A stretch of 32,998 nucleotides of DNA from Blastocatellia bacterium (GCA_025054955.1 JANWZE010000071.1:1-32998); one strand, 5' to 3'. Counted from the first letter of the stretch, positions 22,324 through 32,041 are shown. Numbers and translations are program-made. Notes: a model not told the origin generated them from the sequence alone.

Positions 22324-23778
22324 TCCCTTGACATTGCCGATGGGAATGAATCGAACCACCGGTTTACTGAGGCCGGCTCGGTCGGTGGCCTCGATCACGT
22401 CGTCAATGTTCTTGTAGGCTGGGCCGGCTTCTTCTGCTAATCCGGCGTAGGAGACAGTGCGCACGTAGATGCCGCGGGCTTCCATCTGCCGTTGAAGTTC
22501 TTTGCCATTGAACAATTTCTTCGCCTTGTTGCGGCTCATGGTGCGACCACTGCCATGAGCTGTGGTGAAGAACGTTTGATCGCCGCTGGGGATGCCGGCG
22601 AGCAGATACGAGCCGGTCTCCATGCTGCCCCCGATGATGATCGGCTGCCCGGTCTGCTTGTAGATAGCCGGCAGCTCGTCAGCGCCGGGAGCAAACGCGC
22701 GTGTCGCGCCTTTACGGTGAACCAGCACATCGCGCATCTGACCGTCAACATTGTGCCGTTCGAGCTTGGCGGTGTTGTGCGCCACGTCATAGACCTGATG
22801 CAGGCCCAGTTCCTTCGGGTCCTTGTGAAACACGTCGGCGAACACTTCGCGGATGCGATGCAGAATGACTTGTCGGTTCGCAAATGACATGTTGATGGCG
22901 CAATTCATCGCGGCGAAGTAAGCCTGTCCTTCGGGCGAGTCGAATGGCGCGCAGGCCAATTCTCGATCAAGGATTTTGATCTTGTACTTGCTCTCCATGA
23001 CACTGAGAAACATCTCCAGGTAGTCAGTGGCGACCTGATGTCCAAAGCCTCTGGAGCCGCAATGAAACATCACCACAACTTGATTGGGTAGATCAATGCC
23101 AAATGCTTTGGCCAGCGCTTGATCAAACACATACTCAGGTTTGGCGACCTGAATCTCCAGATAATGATTGCCTGAGCCGAGCGTGCCGATTTGCTTGTAG
23201 CCGCGTTCGACGGCTTTCTTGCTGATTTTGGAGGCGTCGGCGCCGGCGATGCAGCCGCCGCCTTCCGTGCGTTCTAGGTCTTCCTGCCAGCCGTAGCCGT
23301 TCTGCACGCACCAACGCGCACCTTGCTCAACGACGTGGCGAAATTCATCCTGCGAGATTTTCACAAAGCCGGACGCGCCGACGCCGGCAGGCACGCGCGC
23401 GAATAATTTGTCCACCAGCGTCTTCAGATGCGGTTTGACCTCCTCGTAGGTCAGATTGGTTCGCACCAGGCGCATTCCGCAGTTGATGTCAAATCCGACG
23501 CCGCCAGGTGAAATGACGCCGGTTCGCGCATCCATCGCCGCCACGCCGCCAATCGGAAAGCCGTAGCCCCAATGCCCGTCGGGCATGCAATAGGCGTACT
23601 TCAAAATCCCTGGCAACGTGGCCACGTTTGTCACCTGATCGAACACGCCTTCGTCCATCTCTTGCAACAGCTTCTCTGTTGCAAAAATGCGGGCCGGCAC
23701 ACGCATGCCTTGTTTGTGTGTGATAGGAATTTCCCATGTGGTTTCGTTGATTTTCTTGATGTCATTTGGTATTGCCAT
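22321..23778 (-). CDS. rtcB: RtcB, 3'-phosphate RNA ligase
   Basis: 485 residues, full length. Joins RNA 3'-phosphate or 2',3'-cyclic phosphate ends to 5'-OH ends with GTP and Mn2+. Motifs: GVISPGGVGFDINCGMRL with the metal-binding Asp and Cys, GTLGSGNHYLEIQ, FHCGSRGFGHQ, YDVAHNTAKLE, GGSMETGSYLLAG, and TTAHGSGRTMSR, which holds the His that is guanylylated. The ATG at 23778 follows GGGGAGGTGAG. The archease downstream completes the usual repair pair. The stop codon lies at the edge of a heptamer array. RtcA and RtcR are not present in the window. Confidence 0.96.
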   Translation of the reverse strand: MAIPNDIKKINETTWEIPITHKQGMRVPARIFATEKLLQEMDEGVFDQVTNVATLPGILKYAYCMPDGHWGYGFPIGGVAAMDARTGVISPGGVGFDINCGMRLVRTNLTYEEVKPHLKTLVDKLFARVPAGVGASGFVKISQDEFRHVVEQGARWCVQNGYGWQEDLERTEGGGCIAGADASKISKKAVERGYKQIGTLGSGNHYLEIQVAKPEYVFDQALAKAFGIDLPNQVVVMFHCGSRGFGHQVATDYLEMFLSVMESKYKIKILDRELACAPFDSPEGQAYFAAMNCAINMSFANRQVILHRIREVFADVFHKDPKELGLHQVYDVAHNTAKLERHNVDGQMRDVLVHRKGATRAFAPGADELPAIYKQTGQPIIIGGSMETGSYLLAGIPSGDQTFFTTAHGSGRTMSRNKAKKLFNGKELQRQMEARGIYVRTVSYAGLAEEAGPAYKNIDDVIEATDRAGLSKPVVRFIPIGNVKG

Positions 23779-23807
23779 AACTCACCTCCCCATGAAAACG
23801 AGAGGAT

Positions 23808-23813
23808 ATTATA
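23808..23813 (-). promoter_or_regulatory. Possible -10 element of the rtcB promoter
   Basis: A perfect TATAAT on the minus strand, about 30 bases before the rtcB ATG. No matching -35 box or sigma54 GG-GC pattern was seen at the right distance, so this is tentative. Confidence 0.3.
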
Positions 23814-23858
23814 ACCGACCGGCGCCAATTGTGATGGATGGAATCAAACGCAACGAAA

Positions 23859-26423
23859 CTATTTGTAGACGGCGACGTCAGCTTTGCGCAGCAGTTGATC
23901 TTGGTAGTAGAAGCCGCGCCTGATGGTGCGGGCAATGGCTTGAGGGCGGCCGCCGGCGACGAATTCGACGATATTGTGCTCACCGGCTTGGAACGGCTCC
24001 ATGGCAATTGGCGCGATAGGTTTCAGGTGAGCCGCCTGAAACACATTTTTGAGGGCGCGCTCCAGTTCAGGATTTTCTCCGGGTGGAGCGAGCCGACGAT
24101 CACATACATCAACAGCCATGAGCACGTCGCCGCATATCAGCCGGTCAAGCTGATGTTGAATGTAGGCCTGTGGGTCTGTCAGTTTGTCAATGGCTTGCTT
24201 GACAGCGCGGCCCAGCTCTTCAAGAAAGAGCGCATAGCCGCTGGGACCGGCAGAGACGCGAATATGGAGGTCTAGTGTAATATCTCGGTTCTGTAATTGG
24301 GATTGGATCGTGGTGATCTCCCGGCTCACTCGGCGCGCGCGTTCGGAGGCTTGGCGGAGGTCGGCATAGACATCTTTGTTCATCGCTGCGCCTTTCGTCA
24401 GCAAATTGTCCAGCGCCTCAACCAACGCTTTAGCGCGCTCAGCTTCTGCCTGCAGGTTTTTGGCCAATGGTAGATCATCGCGGAAAAAGCGATTGAGGGT
24501 TTCTCCGGCGCGTTTCATCGCGGCTTCGAAGCCATCTTGTTCCAGGCCGTTGACCGTGCCGCCAAAGATAAGGCCTAAGAGTCGGGCGTAGAGCCGATCA
24601 GCAGACTCGCTGCTGAAGCCGGTCGCCTGCTCCGAAGCGCCAGCCGCTGAGCCTGATGGATGACTCGTCGTGCCCTGTTGCATCTGCGCGCGCAATTCCT
24701 CTAACGCCCGTCGGTGTTCGTCAGTATGGGCCTGTTGTTCGCGGACTTTGTTCACAAGTTGAGAGATGGCCTGTTCAAGCCCTTCGATCTTGGCCCGCGC
24801 TAGTTGCTGTTGTTTCATCAGTTCAGCCTTCAGCTCATCGAACGCGCGTTGCAGTCGCTTGCTGATTTGCTGCTCAACGGCCTCGGCTGCCCCGGCTTGC
24901 GTCTGGCTAGCCAGCGTCTGCTCCAGAGCAGCAAGGCGGTCACGTTCGCGGTGGAAGTCAATGATCAGCGTTTCCAAAGAGGCCAGCTTCTGTTCCATGT
25001 CCTCCAGTCGCCTGCCCTGTATTTGCACCGATTGGGTAAGCTGAGACGACGGATTGGATAAGTCGGTTGTGGGTGGTAACGGAGCAGGGGACTGACCCGT
25101 GAATGGGGGTCGTGATGTGAAGCGATTTTCGACATCGTCATACGATGGGCTGCGCACGGGGCTGCGTGAAGTTCGCTGGTGTGACCAAAACTGGGTGAGC
25201 TTCGTCCACCAGCCGGGTGAGGCAGGAGGCGGTGTCGGCGCTGGTGGTGGTATGACAGCCGACGGCCCGCTGTATCGCTCTGACATGGACACCATCAACA
25301 TGTCGGGTTCCGGTTCCATCACCGGCCGCTCAAACCGATGTCTCAAGTAACGGTATAAGACCCAGAGAATAGCCAACCCCAGAAGCAGGGCTACCAATTG
25401 ACCCACCGGCGACGAGATGAAGTCTTCAGCCAGCCACAGGAACGAAGAAGTCGCCCAGGTGATGGGCACCACCAGGACTTCACCCGCCTGGCCAACAGCA
25501 TCACGACGAACCGCATTGAGCAATTGAGTGCGATCTTCCGAAGAAAATTCAACCTGACCGCTTTGGATCAGCAGCTTGGAACTGCCCGGTTCGGTCGGTT
25601 GCTTGTTGAGCATGACATGGAGCGTCAGCGTTTGCTGAAAGCCGTACCATTGTTGGCTGCTTAATTGTTTGTTCGGTTCTAAATTGATGGTTTCTGAGGC
25701 AAGGATGTCCGGTGTCGAAATTTTGATGTGGGAGGGGATATCCACGAACCGGAGAAAGCTCCAACCAATATCATCGCCTTTGAATGTGACGGTCTGTGGC
25801 TTGAGGTAATCGTCAATTGATAATTTGAGGTTGGCCGGCGTGACCGAAATGGTTGGCAGCGGACTTCGCCAAAAGAGCTTAATGTAACGTGCCTCTGCCT
25901 GAGCGCTGACCTCGTTCTGCTGAGCCAGTAACTCGGCAGCTTGAACCGTGTCCGGTTGTGGTTGTCCGGCGGGCACGCGACCAACGCGGTAGACCAAGCT
26001 GATGGGCGAGGTGGCAGCGAGCGTCACCAGCAGCGTCACCGTCGCCTGTCCCTTGATGGGTATCCATTGGCCTTCCCGCAACGGCTCATCCGGCTTGATT
26101 GTCAGCTCAATGCCGGCGGGGATTTTGTCGAACCGGATGAACCACCAGTCAGGCTGATCGGTCGTCACTCTAATGCTGTAGGTTGTGGGAGCCCGTTCAT
26201 TATAGAAGCGGCCAATATCTTGCGTGATGGATTGCGGATTGGTCAGTTTCAGTTGAACAACCGGGGCGGAGGTTTGCGCGATGGCTGGTCCGCTTGCCCA
26301 CAATAGGCTGAGTAGACAAACCAGATTGCGCCATCTCCATTGCCGGCTACGCGTGGGCAGGCCGACACGCGGTTGTTGTTGAACGAGACGTGTCGCAACA
26401 CGGCCGGAGTCGGCAAGGTTCAT
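23859..26423 (-). CDS. Membrane-anchored protein with tandem extracytoplasmic domains, coiled coil and GrpE-like C-terminus
   Basis: 854 residues, not a family I recognise as a whole. A signal-like segment (RNLVCLLSLLWASGPAIAQ, 32-50) precedes an extracytoplasmic region holding two similar modules, with WWFIRFDKIPAGIELTI (about 93-109) and WSFLRFVDIPSHIKIS (221-236). One membrane helix spans 338-360 (VGQLVALLLGLAILWVLYRY). A Pro/Ser-rich linker follows, then a long coiled coil (about 465-582). The last 60 residues (AMEPFQAGEHNIVEFVAGG, AIARTIRRGFYYQDQLLRKA) look like the beta domain of the DnaK exchange factor GrpE. The ATG at 26423 has AGGAGAAGGC upstream. It follows nrnA at a gap of 82 bases. 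It could link DnaK to the membrane, but that is inference. Confidence 0.68.
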   Translation of the reverse strand: MNLADSGRVATRLVQQQPRVGLPTRSRQWRWRNLVCLLSLLWASGPAIAQTSAPVVQLKLTNPQSITQDIGRFYNERAPTTYSIRVTTDQPDWWFIRFDKIPAGIELTIKPDEPLREGQWIPIKGQATVTLLVTLAATSPISLVYRVGRVPAGQPQPDTVQAAELLAQQNEVSAQAEARYIKLFWRSPLPTISVTPANLKLSIDDYLKPQTVTFKGDDIGWSFLRFVDIPSHIKISTPDILASETINLEPNKQLSSQQWYGFQQTLTLHVMLNKQPTEPGSSKLLIQSGQVEFSSEDRTQLLNAVRRDAVGQAGEVLVVPITWATSSFLWLAEDFISSPVGQLVALLLGLAILWVLYRYLRHRFERPVMEPEPDMLMVSMSERYSGPSAVIPPPAPTPPPASPGWWTKLTQFWSHQRTSRSPVRSPSYDDVENRFTSRPPFTGQSPAPLPPTTDLSNPSSQLTQSVQIQGRRLEDMEQKLASLETLIIDFHRERDRLAALEQTLASQTQAGAAEAVEQQISKRLQRAFDELKAELMKQQQLARAKIEGLEQAISQLVNKVREQQAHTDEHRRALEELRAQMQQGTTSHPSGSAAGASEQATGFSSESADRLYARLLGLIFGGTVNGLEQDGFEAAMKRAGETLNRFFRDDLPLAKNLQAEAERAKALVEALDNLLTKGAAMNKDVYADLRQASERARRVSREITTIQSQLQNRDITLDLHIRVSAGPSGYALFLEELGRAVKQAIDKLTDPQAYIQHQLDRLICGDVLMAVDVCDRRLAPPGENPELERALKNVFQAAHLKPIAPIAMEPFQAGEHNIVEFVAGGRPQAIARTIRRGFYYQDQLLRKADVAVYK

Positions 26424-26505
26424 ATGCCTTCTCCTATGCAGGCCAAGGCGCGTCTGGGGCGCCTCGACGCGGGTCAATGGATCGTCAGCCATAAGTTCTC
26501 AGTCA

Positions 26506-27525
26506 TCAACTGGACGCTGACGGGGAGCCTTGGTTGCGTTGGTCATCGCAGTTGCCGGCGCCGTTCCCACTTTGCTCAAGGGCTTCTTGAAGCTTGGCCA
26601 GGAGCGCGTGCTTGATCTGAGTCAATTCTCCATTCAACGTACAACCGGCTGCATTGCGATGGCCGCCACCGCCGAAATGATCGGCCACGCGGGCGACATT
26701 GACGGAGTCCTTTGAACGCAATGACGCGCGATAAACACCCGGTTGTGTTTCGCGCAAGGAGACGACGATGTCAATATCGGCTGCGCTCAACGGATAGGTC
26801 ACAATACCTTCAGCGTCTTCTTCTGTGGCTTGCGCCTCTGTCATCATCTGGTGCGTGATGGCCAAGCAGGCAATGCGACCCGTCTGGTCACGGGTGAGCG
26901 AACTTAAAGCGAGACCCAGGAGTTTGAGTTTGCTAAACGGTTGCGAGTAATAGATGGCGCGGGCCACGCGAGCCGGGTTAGCGCCCAGCTTGACTAGCTC
27001 GCTGGCCACCTTGAGCGTGCGATCAGTGGTATTGGGATAGTGAAACGAACCGGTGTCAGTCAATAAGGCCGCATAGGCGCAGGTGGCAATCTCTGGCGTG
27101 ACGCGCACCCCCATTGCTTTGCACAGATTGTAGATCATCTCGCCGACCGCCGAGGCAGTTGTGTCAATCCAGTTAATGCAACCAAATCGCACAGTCGTCA
27201 CATGATGATCAATGTTGATGGTGAACTGCTGTTCGAGTCCCGGCAGTCCAGGCCGATCAATGTCGCTGCACTCGATGACGAACACGCCATCATATTGGCG
27301 TGGACGATCGAATTGCCCAATCTGGCGAATGCGGTGCGCGCCGGGCAGTTCCCGATAGGATTTTGGAATCTCGTCACGGATCACAATCTCCGCCTGTTTA
27401 TTCATTGCTTCCAGCATCCACATCAGCGCCAGTGACGAACCGATGCTATCGCCGTCAGGCCGAACGTGTGACGTGATGGCGAATTGATGATGCCGCTCGA
27501 TGAATTCAACAACTTCACTCAACAT
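26506..27525 (-). CDS. nrnA: DHH/DHHA1 phosphoesterase (NrnA-like oligoribonuclease / pAp phosphatase)
   Basis: 339 residues, typical length. Degrades very short RNA oligonucleotides and, in several species, dephosphorylates pAp. Motifs: SHVRPDGDSIGSSLAL (metal-binding Asp), NIDHHVTTVRFG (the DHH motif), LLTDTGSFHYPNT, and in the DHHA1 domain FGGGGHRNAAGCTL. The ATG at 27525 follows GTGAGGCGGCT and is 7 bases after the rbfA stop. In many bacteria nrnA sits directly after rbfA in the nusA-infB operon, which matches the arrangement here. The last 20 residues are a low-complexity Gly/Asn/Ser tail. Confidence 0.92.
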   Translation of the reverse strand: MLSEVVEFIERHHQFAITSHVRPDGDSIGSSLALMWMLEAMNKQAEIVIRDEIPKSYRELPGAHRIRQIGQFDRPRQYDGVFVIECSDIDRPGLPGLEQQFTINIDHHVTTVRFGCINWIDTTASAVGEMIYNLCKAMGVRVTPEIATCAYAALLTDTGSFHYPNTTDRTLKVASELVKLGANPARVARAIYYSQPFSKLKLLGLALSSLTRDQTGRIACLAITHQMMTEAQATEEDAEGIVTYPLSAADIDIVVSLRETQPGVYRASLRSKDSVNVARVADHFGGGGHRNAAGCTLNGELTQIKHALLAKLQEALEQSGNGAGNCDDQRNQGSPSASS

Positions 27526-27532
27526 AGCCGCC

Positions 27533-27892
27533 TCACTGCTGACGGGAATTGTCCAGTTCTGCGAATAGTTTCTCCAATCGTTCGGCTTTTTCAAGCGAAT
27601 CGTCAAAGTGAAAAGTCAGTTGCGGGATGAAGCGCATGGTGAGACGCGGATATAACTGTGAGCGAATGAAGCCGGCTGCATGATTGAGCTGGCGGATGGT
27701 TTCGTCAATCTCTTGTCGTGACCCCAGCAAGCTCACGTAAACCCGCGCGTGACGCATGTCCGAACTGACTTTGACGTGAGTGATCGTCACCGGCCGGATG
27801 CGCCGGTCATTCAATTCGTAGGTGATGATCTCGCTGATCTCCTCGCGGAGCAGCTCGGCTATCCGTGCGGGTCGAAACGGTTTGGTCGTCAC
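27533..27892 (-). CDS. rbfA: Ribosome-binding factor A
   Basis: 119 residues from the chosen start. A small KH-fold protein needed for 30S subunit maturation. Motifs: RPARIAELLREEISEIITYEL, VTITHVKVSSDMRHARVYVS and RLTMRFIPQLTFHFDDSLEKAERLEKL. The GTG at 27892 is preferred because AAGGAG lies 6 bases upstream. An in-frame TTG at 27922, 5 bases after infB, has no ribosome site. Fits between infB and nrnA. Confidence 0.94.
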   Translation of the reverse strand: MTTKPFRPARIAELLREEISEIITYELNDRRIRPVTITHVKVSSDMRHARVYVSLLGSRQEIDETIRQLNHAAGFIRSQLYPRLTMRFIPQLTFHFDDSLEKAERLEKLFAELDNSRQQ

Positions 27893-27927
27893 GCCACTCT
27901 CCTTGCTTTCGCCTCCGATCAATCGGC

Positions 27928-30561
27928 TTAGAGCGTCTGCGCCACCTTTTCCAAGGTGAACGCTTCAATGATGTCACCGGGTTTCAGGTCGCCATAGTTT
28001 TCCAGGGCAATGCCGCATTCAAACCCTTCGCGAACTTCGTTGACATCGTCCTTAAATCGTCGTAACGATTGAATGGTGCCTTCATAAACCACCACATTAT
28101 CACGCAGCAGTCGGACGTTTGCCTTGCGGCGGATGACGCCAGCAGTGACCATGCAGCCGGCAACGCTGCCGACCTTGGCCACATGAAAGACCTGGCGTAC
28201 CTCGGCCTGACCCAGTCGCACCTCTTTCTCCACCGGTTCCAGCAATCCTAGCATCGCGTTACGAATCTCTTCTTCCACTTTGTAAATGATCGAGTGGAAG
28301 CGAATGTCTACATTCTCTTGTCGCGCCAGTTCCAAAGCACGTGGTTGCGGACGGACGTTGAAGCCGATGATGACAGCCGTTTGTGAATGGTCGTGCGCGG
28401 CTGCTGTTTGTGACGATTTGTTAGCGGCGGCGGCCAGTAAGACGTCGGATTCAGTGATGGCGCCAACGCCGCTGCGAATCACCCGGACACGCACTTTCGG
28501 ACTGGACAATTTCTCCAACGTAGCCCGTAACGCCTCCAATGAGCCTTGCACATCGGCCTTGAGGATGAGTTGCAATTCGCGCAATTCACCACGACTCATG
28601 CGTTCGTGCAACTGTTCCAGCGATGTGATTGCAGCCTGAGCGACGCGGGCTTGTCGTTGAGCCGTCTGCCGCAGCGAACTAATGCGATGGGCAAGATTCG
28701 GATCATCCACCACCACCAGCTTATCACCCGCTTCCGGCACAGCCTCCAGGCCGATGATCTCCACCGGCGTGCTGGGCGGGGCCGATGTCAGCGGTTGACC
28801 GCGATGATCAAACATGGCACGCACCCGTCCAGACGTTGAGCCAACAACAAAGAGGTCGCCAATTTTCAGTGTGCCTTGCTCAACCAAAATGGTGGCGACG
28901 GGGCCACGCCCGCGGTCTAGCTTGCTTTCCAGCACAGTGCCCATGGCATTACGCGCCGGATTGGCTTTCAGGTCTAACAGGTCGGCCGTCAGCAGAATCA
29001 TCTCCAGCAATCCATCGAGGTTGATCCGCTTTTTCGCTGAGACTTCCACCATGACGGTATCGCCGCCCCACCCATCCCAGACCAGACCGCGCTCGGAAAG
29101 TTCCCGCTTGACCCGCTCGGCATTGGCTTCAGGCTTATCAATTTTGTTAATCGCGACGATGATCGGCACGCCGGCTGCCTGCGCGTGCTCAATCGCTTCG
29201 ATGGTCTGCGGCATGACGCCATCGTCGGCTGCGACGACCAGCACAACGATGTCAGTCACTTTGGCCCCCCGCGCGCGCATCATCGTGAAGGCTTCGTGAC
29301 CCGGTGTGTCCAAAAAGACAATGTCGCGTTTCTCAGCAGGATTATCTGGATTCGGAACTTGAACCGTATAGGCGCCGATGTGTTGGGTGATGCCGCCAGC
29401 TTCCGATTCGGCCACCGCTGTTTGCCGAATGGCATCAAGCAGACTCGTTTTGCCATGATCCACGTGCCCCATCACCGTGACCACAGGCGCTCGTTTCACC
29501 AACACCTCTTCTTCGCCGGATTTGATCATTTTCTCCAGAATGGCTTCTTCGACCAATTCCTCGAATGAGGCAATCTGAACGGTGAAGCCAAATTCGCGGC
29601 CTAGCTCAATAGCTGTCGCTGCGTCCAGCGGATGATTGATGGAGGCAATCACACCGCGTTCCATCAATTTGCGTTGCACATCGCGCGAGCGCAAGCCCAG
29701 TTTTTCGGAGAATTCCTTGACCGACATGCCTTCCATCAGTTTGACATGCTTCAGTTCTGCTGGGCGCGGTGGCTCGGTGATGACCGGAATCTCAGGCGGT
29801 CGTTCTTCTGTGATGACCCGCTTCTTGACCGGCTGACGCAGCGTTCGCCGCCGGCGGCGACGATCATCGCGTGGGGGCACATAAACCTGGTCTATTGGCG
29901 GTGCGCCGGCTGGCACCGGAGCTGGCTCAGGAGCGGCTGGCGCTGGCTTCAGCACTCTGATGACCGTGCTGGCGGGCGGCTCCACCGGCGGTGGTGAAAT
30001 GGGCGCTTCTACGACTCCGGTCGTCATACTTCCGGAGACGGGGACTCTTGGTGGAGTCGGCGCCGGTACCGGTCCCAGGCGCGTCACCTTAATACCGCCT
30101 ACCGTCGGCGGCTCCTCAATCAGTGGTGGTGGCGGCGGCGGAACTTCCTCCTCCTTTTCCAGAGGCTTCTTTTCAAGTGGAATTGTCTTGAAGGTGGGCA
30201 GCTCCTTGGCCGGTTCGACGGGGGCTTTCGGCTCCTCCGCCGCAGTGGCTGCTTCGCCCGCTTGGGTCAGCGGCACAGCTTCTGCCGGCGGCGGCGATGG
30301 AGGCGGCACAGGCTGACTCACGACGGGCGTTGTGCTGACCATCTCTTCGACTTCTTTAGTCTTCTTCTTCAGTACGACCTTCGGCTTTTGGGAGTCATCT
30401 TTCTTGGCGTGGTACTTCGAGCGAATCAGGTCAGCCTCTTGTTCGGTCAGCGTGTTGGCTGGCAAGCTGACATTAATGCCTAGGCGGTGGGCATCTTCGA
30501 TCACCCGCTTTGGCTCCAAATGGAGTTGCTTGGCCAGTTCGTAAACTCTAATCTTTCCCAT
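27928..30561 (-). CDS. infB: Translation initiation factor IF-2
   Basis: 877 residues. GTPase that delivers initiator tRNA to the 30S subunit. Residues 1-50 are the first IF2_N module (IRVYELAKQLHLEPKRVIED), followed by a Pro/Ala/Glu/Lys-rich linker to about 265 with a basic patch RDDRRRRRRT. A second IF2_N module spans about 270-325. The G domain has GHVDHGKT (365-372), DTPGH (418-422) and NKID (472-475), followed by the EF-Tu-like domains and C-terminal fMet-tRNA-binding region. The ATG at 30561 follows AAGGATACC. It follows nusA directly; no ylxR gene lies between them. Confidence 0.97.
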   Translation of the reverse strand: MGKIRVYELAKQLHLEPKRVIEDAHRLGINVSLPANTLTEQEADLIRSKYHAKKDDSQKPKVVLKKKTKEVEEMVSTTPVVSQPVPPPSPPPAEAVPLTQAGEAATAAEEPKAPVEPAKELPTFKTIPLEKKPLEKEEEVPPPPPPLIEEPPTVGGIKVTRLGPVPAPTPPRVPVSGSMTTGVVEAPISPPPVEPPASTVIRVLKPAPAAPEPAPVPAGAPPIDQVYVPPRDDRRRRRRTLRQPVKKRVITEERPPEIPVITEPPRPAELKHVKLMEGMSVKEFSEKLGLRSRDVQRKLMERGVIASINHPLDAATAIELGREFGFTVQIASFEELVEEAILEKMIKSGEEEVLVKRAPVVTVMGHVDHGKTSLLDAIRQTAVAESEAGGITQHIGAYTVQVPNPDNPAEKRDIVFLDTPGHEAFTMMRARGAKVTDIVVLVVAADDGVMPQTIEAIEHAQAAGVPIIVAINKIDKPEANAERVKRELSERGLVWDGWGGDTVMVEVSAKKRINLDGLLEMILLTADLLDLKANPARNAMGTVLESKLDRGRGPVATILVEQGTLKIGDLFVVGSTSGRVRAMFDHRGQPLTSAPPSTPVEIIGLEAVPEAGDKLVVVDDPNLAHRISSLRQTAQRQARVAQAAITSLEQLHERMSRGELRELQLILKADVQGSLEALRATLEKLSSPKVRVRVIRSGVGAITESDVLLAAAANKSSQTAAAHDHSQTAVIIGFNVRPQPRALELARQENVDIRFHSIIYKVEEEIRNAMLGLLEPVEKEVRLGQAEVRQVFHVAKVGSVAGCMVTAGVIRRKANVRLLRDNVVVYEGTIQSLRRFKDDVNEVREGFECGIALENYGDLKPGDIIEAFTLEKVAQTL

Positions 30562-30583
30562 TGGTATCCTTATGTTCTTACCG

Positions 30584-32041
30584 TCAGCTTGATGACTCGT
30601 GCAGCGCTTCCGGCTCGTTTGACATCACCAGGGACGTTAGCTCGGCTCCAGCCAGCTCCGACGCGGTTGCTTCCGCTGGCGGCGCTGCGGTGACGGTAAC
30701 CTCGCCGGTTGTGCTAACCGGCTGCGCTGGCGCCGTTACCTCACTCGGCTGGTAGCGCGACATCAACAGTTGCGCTTGCTCGATGAGTTCTGAAGCTTGA
30801 TCTAAGCTGATGTCCAGCGATTGGGCCAGGTCATCAGCCGTCGCCCGAGCCACTTGCTCTACGGTCTGATAGCCGTGGGCTGAGAGCTTGCGCACCATGT
30901 CAGCGCCCAGTTGTTCTTCTGCCGCCGTGATGCTCACCTGACTGGGCGCAATGAGCTGAGCCATTTGGCTCACCACGTCACGTTTCACATCCGATTCACT
31001 GCGAATGTCAATGTTCCAGCCGACCAATTTGGCAGCCAATCGAACATTCTGACCGAGCTTGCCGATGGCCAGCGATTGTTGATCGTCGGCGACAATGACT
31101 TCCAGCCGCCGGTTCGCTTGGTCAACAATTTGAACTTTGTTGACTTTGGCTGGGCTCAAGGCATTGGCGGCAAAGATCGCCGGATTCTCTGACCATTCGA
31201 TGATGTCTATTTTCTCGCCGTGCAATTCACGAATGACTGCTTGAACGCGGCTGCCTTTCATGCCGACACAGGCGCCCACTGGATCAATATCGCGGTCGGT
31301 TGAGACGACTGCCAGCTTGGCGCGTTCGCCCGGCTCGCGCACCGCCCCTTTGATCAGCACGGTGCGGTCATAAATCTCCGGCACTTCCATCTCGAACAAT
31401 TGCATCAGCAGCTCAGGACAGGTGCGCGACAATATGATCTGTTGTCCGTAGGTCTCTTTCACGTCGCGTGTCACACGAATGATGACGGCGCGAATCCGCT
31501 CGTTGAGTGAAAATTTTTCCGCCTTTGATTGCTCCGAGCGGGGCAGCAACGCTTCAACCGAACCCAAATCAACGATGATGTCGCCGCGTTTCTCAAACCG
31601 TTTGACGTAACCGTTAACCAACTTGCCGACTTGGTTAATATATTGTTCATACACCAGGTTTCGCTCGGCCTCACGCATTTTTTGGGTGATCAGTTGCTTG
31701 GCTGCGTGCACGGCAATGCGGCCGATGCCTTCAAACGGACGCTGGATTTCCAGGATGTCGCCCGGCTCGGCGCCCTCAGCCAGCTCGTTGGCTTCGGCCA
31801 GGCTGATTTCTCGCGCCGGGTCAGTGACCTCTTCGACGACGGTCATCTGGGCGAAGATTTCAATCTGTCCTGTGTCAGCGTTGTACCGCACCGTGATGTC
31901 CTCACCCAGATGGCGAAATTGTTTCTGATAAGCCCTCAGCACAGCTTCGGTGATGGCGTCAATGATGGTTTGCGGGTCAATATTCTTCTCACGACTGAGC
32001 AATTCGATATTCTGTGCAATCGGGCTTAAATTCACAGCCAT
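30584..32041 (-). CDS. nusA: Transcription termination/antitermination factor NusA
   Basis: 485 residues. The N-terminal RNA polymerase-binding domain (about 1-125) leads to an S1 domain and two KH domains with DPVGACVGMKGSRVQAVIREL and LAIGKLGQNVRLAAKLVGWNI. A helical hairpin C-terminal segment (VRKLSAHGYQTVEQVARATADDLA) ends in an Ala/Thr/Glu-rich tail. NusA modulates pausing, intrinsic termination and antitermination. The ATG at 32041 has GGGAGAGGAA upstream. Position after rimP and before infB is the conserved order. In some bacteria NusA is known to control its own operon; a terminator-like hairpin in the leader makes that plausible here. Confidence 0.97.
   Translation of the reverse strand: MAVNLSPIAQNIELLSREKNIDPQTIIDAITEAVLRAYQKQFRHLGEDITVRYNADTGQIEIFAQMTVVEEVTDPAREISLAEANELAEGAEPGDILEIQRPFEGIGRIAVHAAKQLITQKMREAERNLVYEQYINQVGKLVNGYVKRFEKRGDIIVDLGSVEALLPRSEQSKAEKFSLNERIRAVIIRVTRDVKETYGQQIILSRTCPELLMQLFEMEVPEIYDRTVLIKGAVREPGERAKLAVVSTDRDIDPVGACVGMKGSRVQAVIRELHGEKIDIIEWSENPAIFAANALSPAKVNKVQIVDQANRRLEVIVADDQQSLAIGKLGQNVRLAAKLVGWNIDIRSESDVKRDVVSQMAQLIAPSQVSITAAEEQLGADMVRKLSAHGYQTVEQVARATADDLAQSLDISLDQASELIEQAQLLMSRYQPSEVTAPAQPVSTTGEVTVTAAPPAEATASELAGAELTSLVMSNEPEALHESSS

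Noticed and set aside
27225-27250. A GTTCGAGTCCC sequence resembling a tRNA T-loop
   Set aside because: It lies inside the nrnA coding sequence; no acceptor or anticodon stem can be drawn around it.
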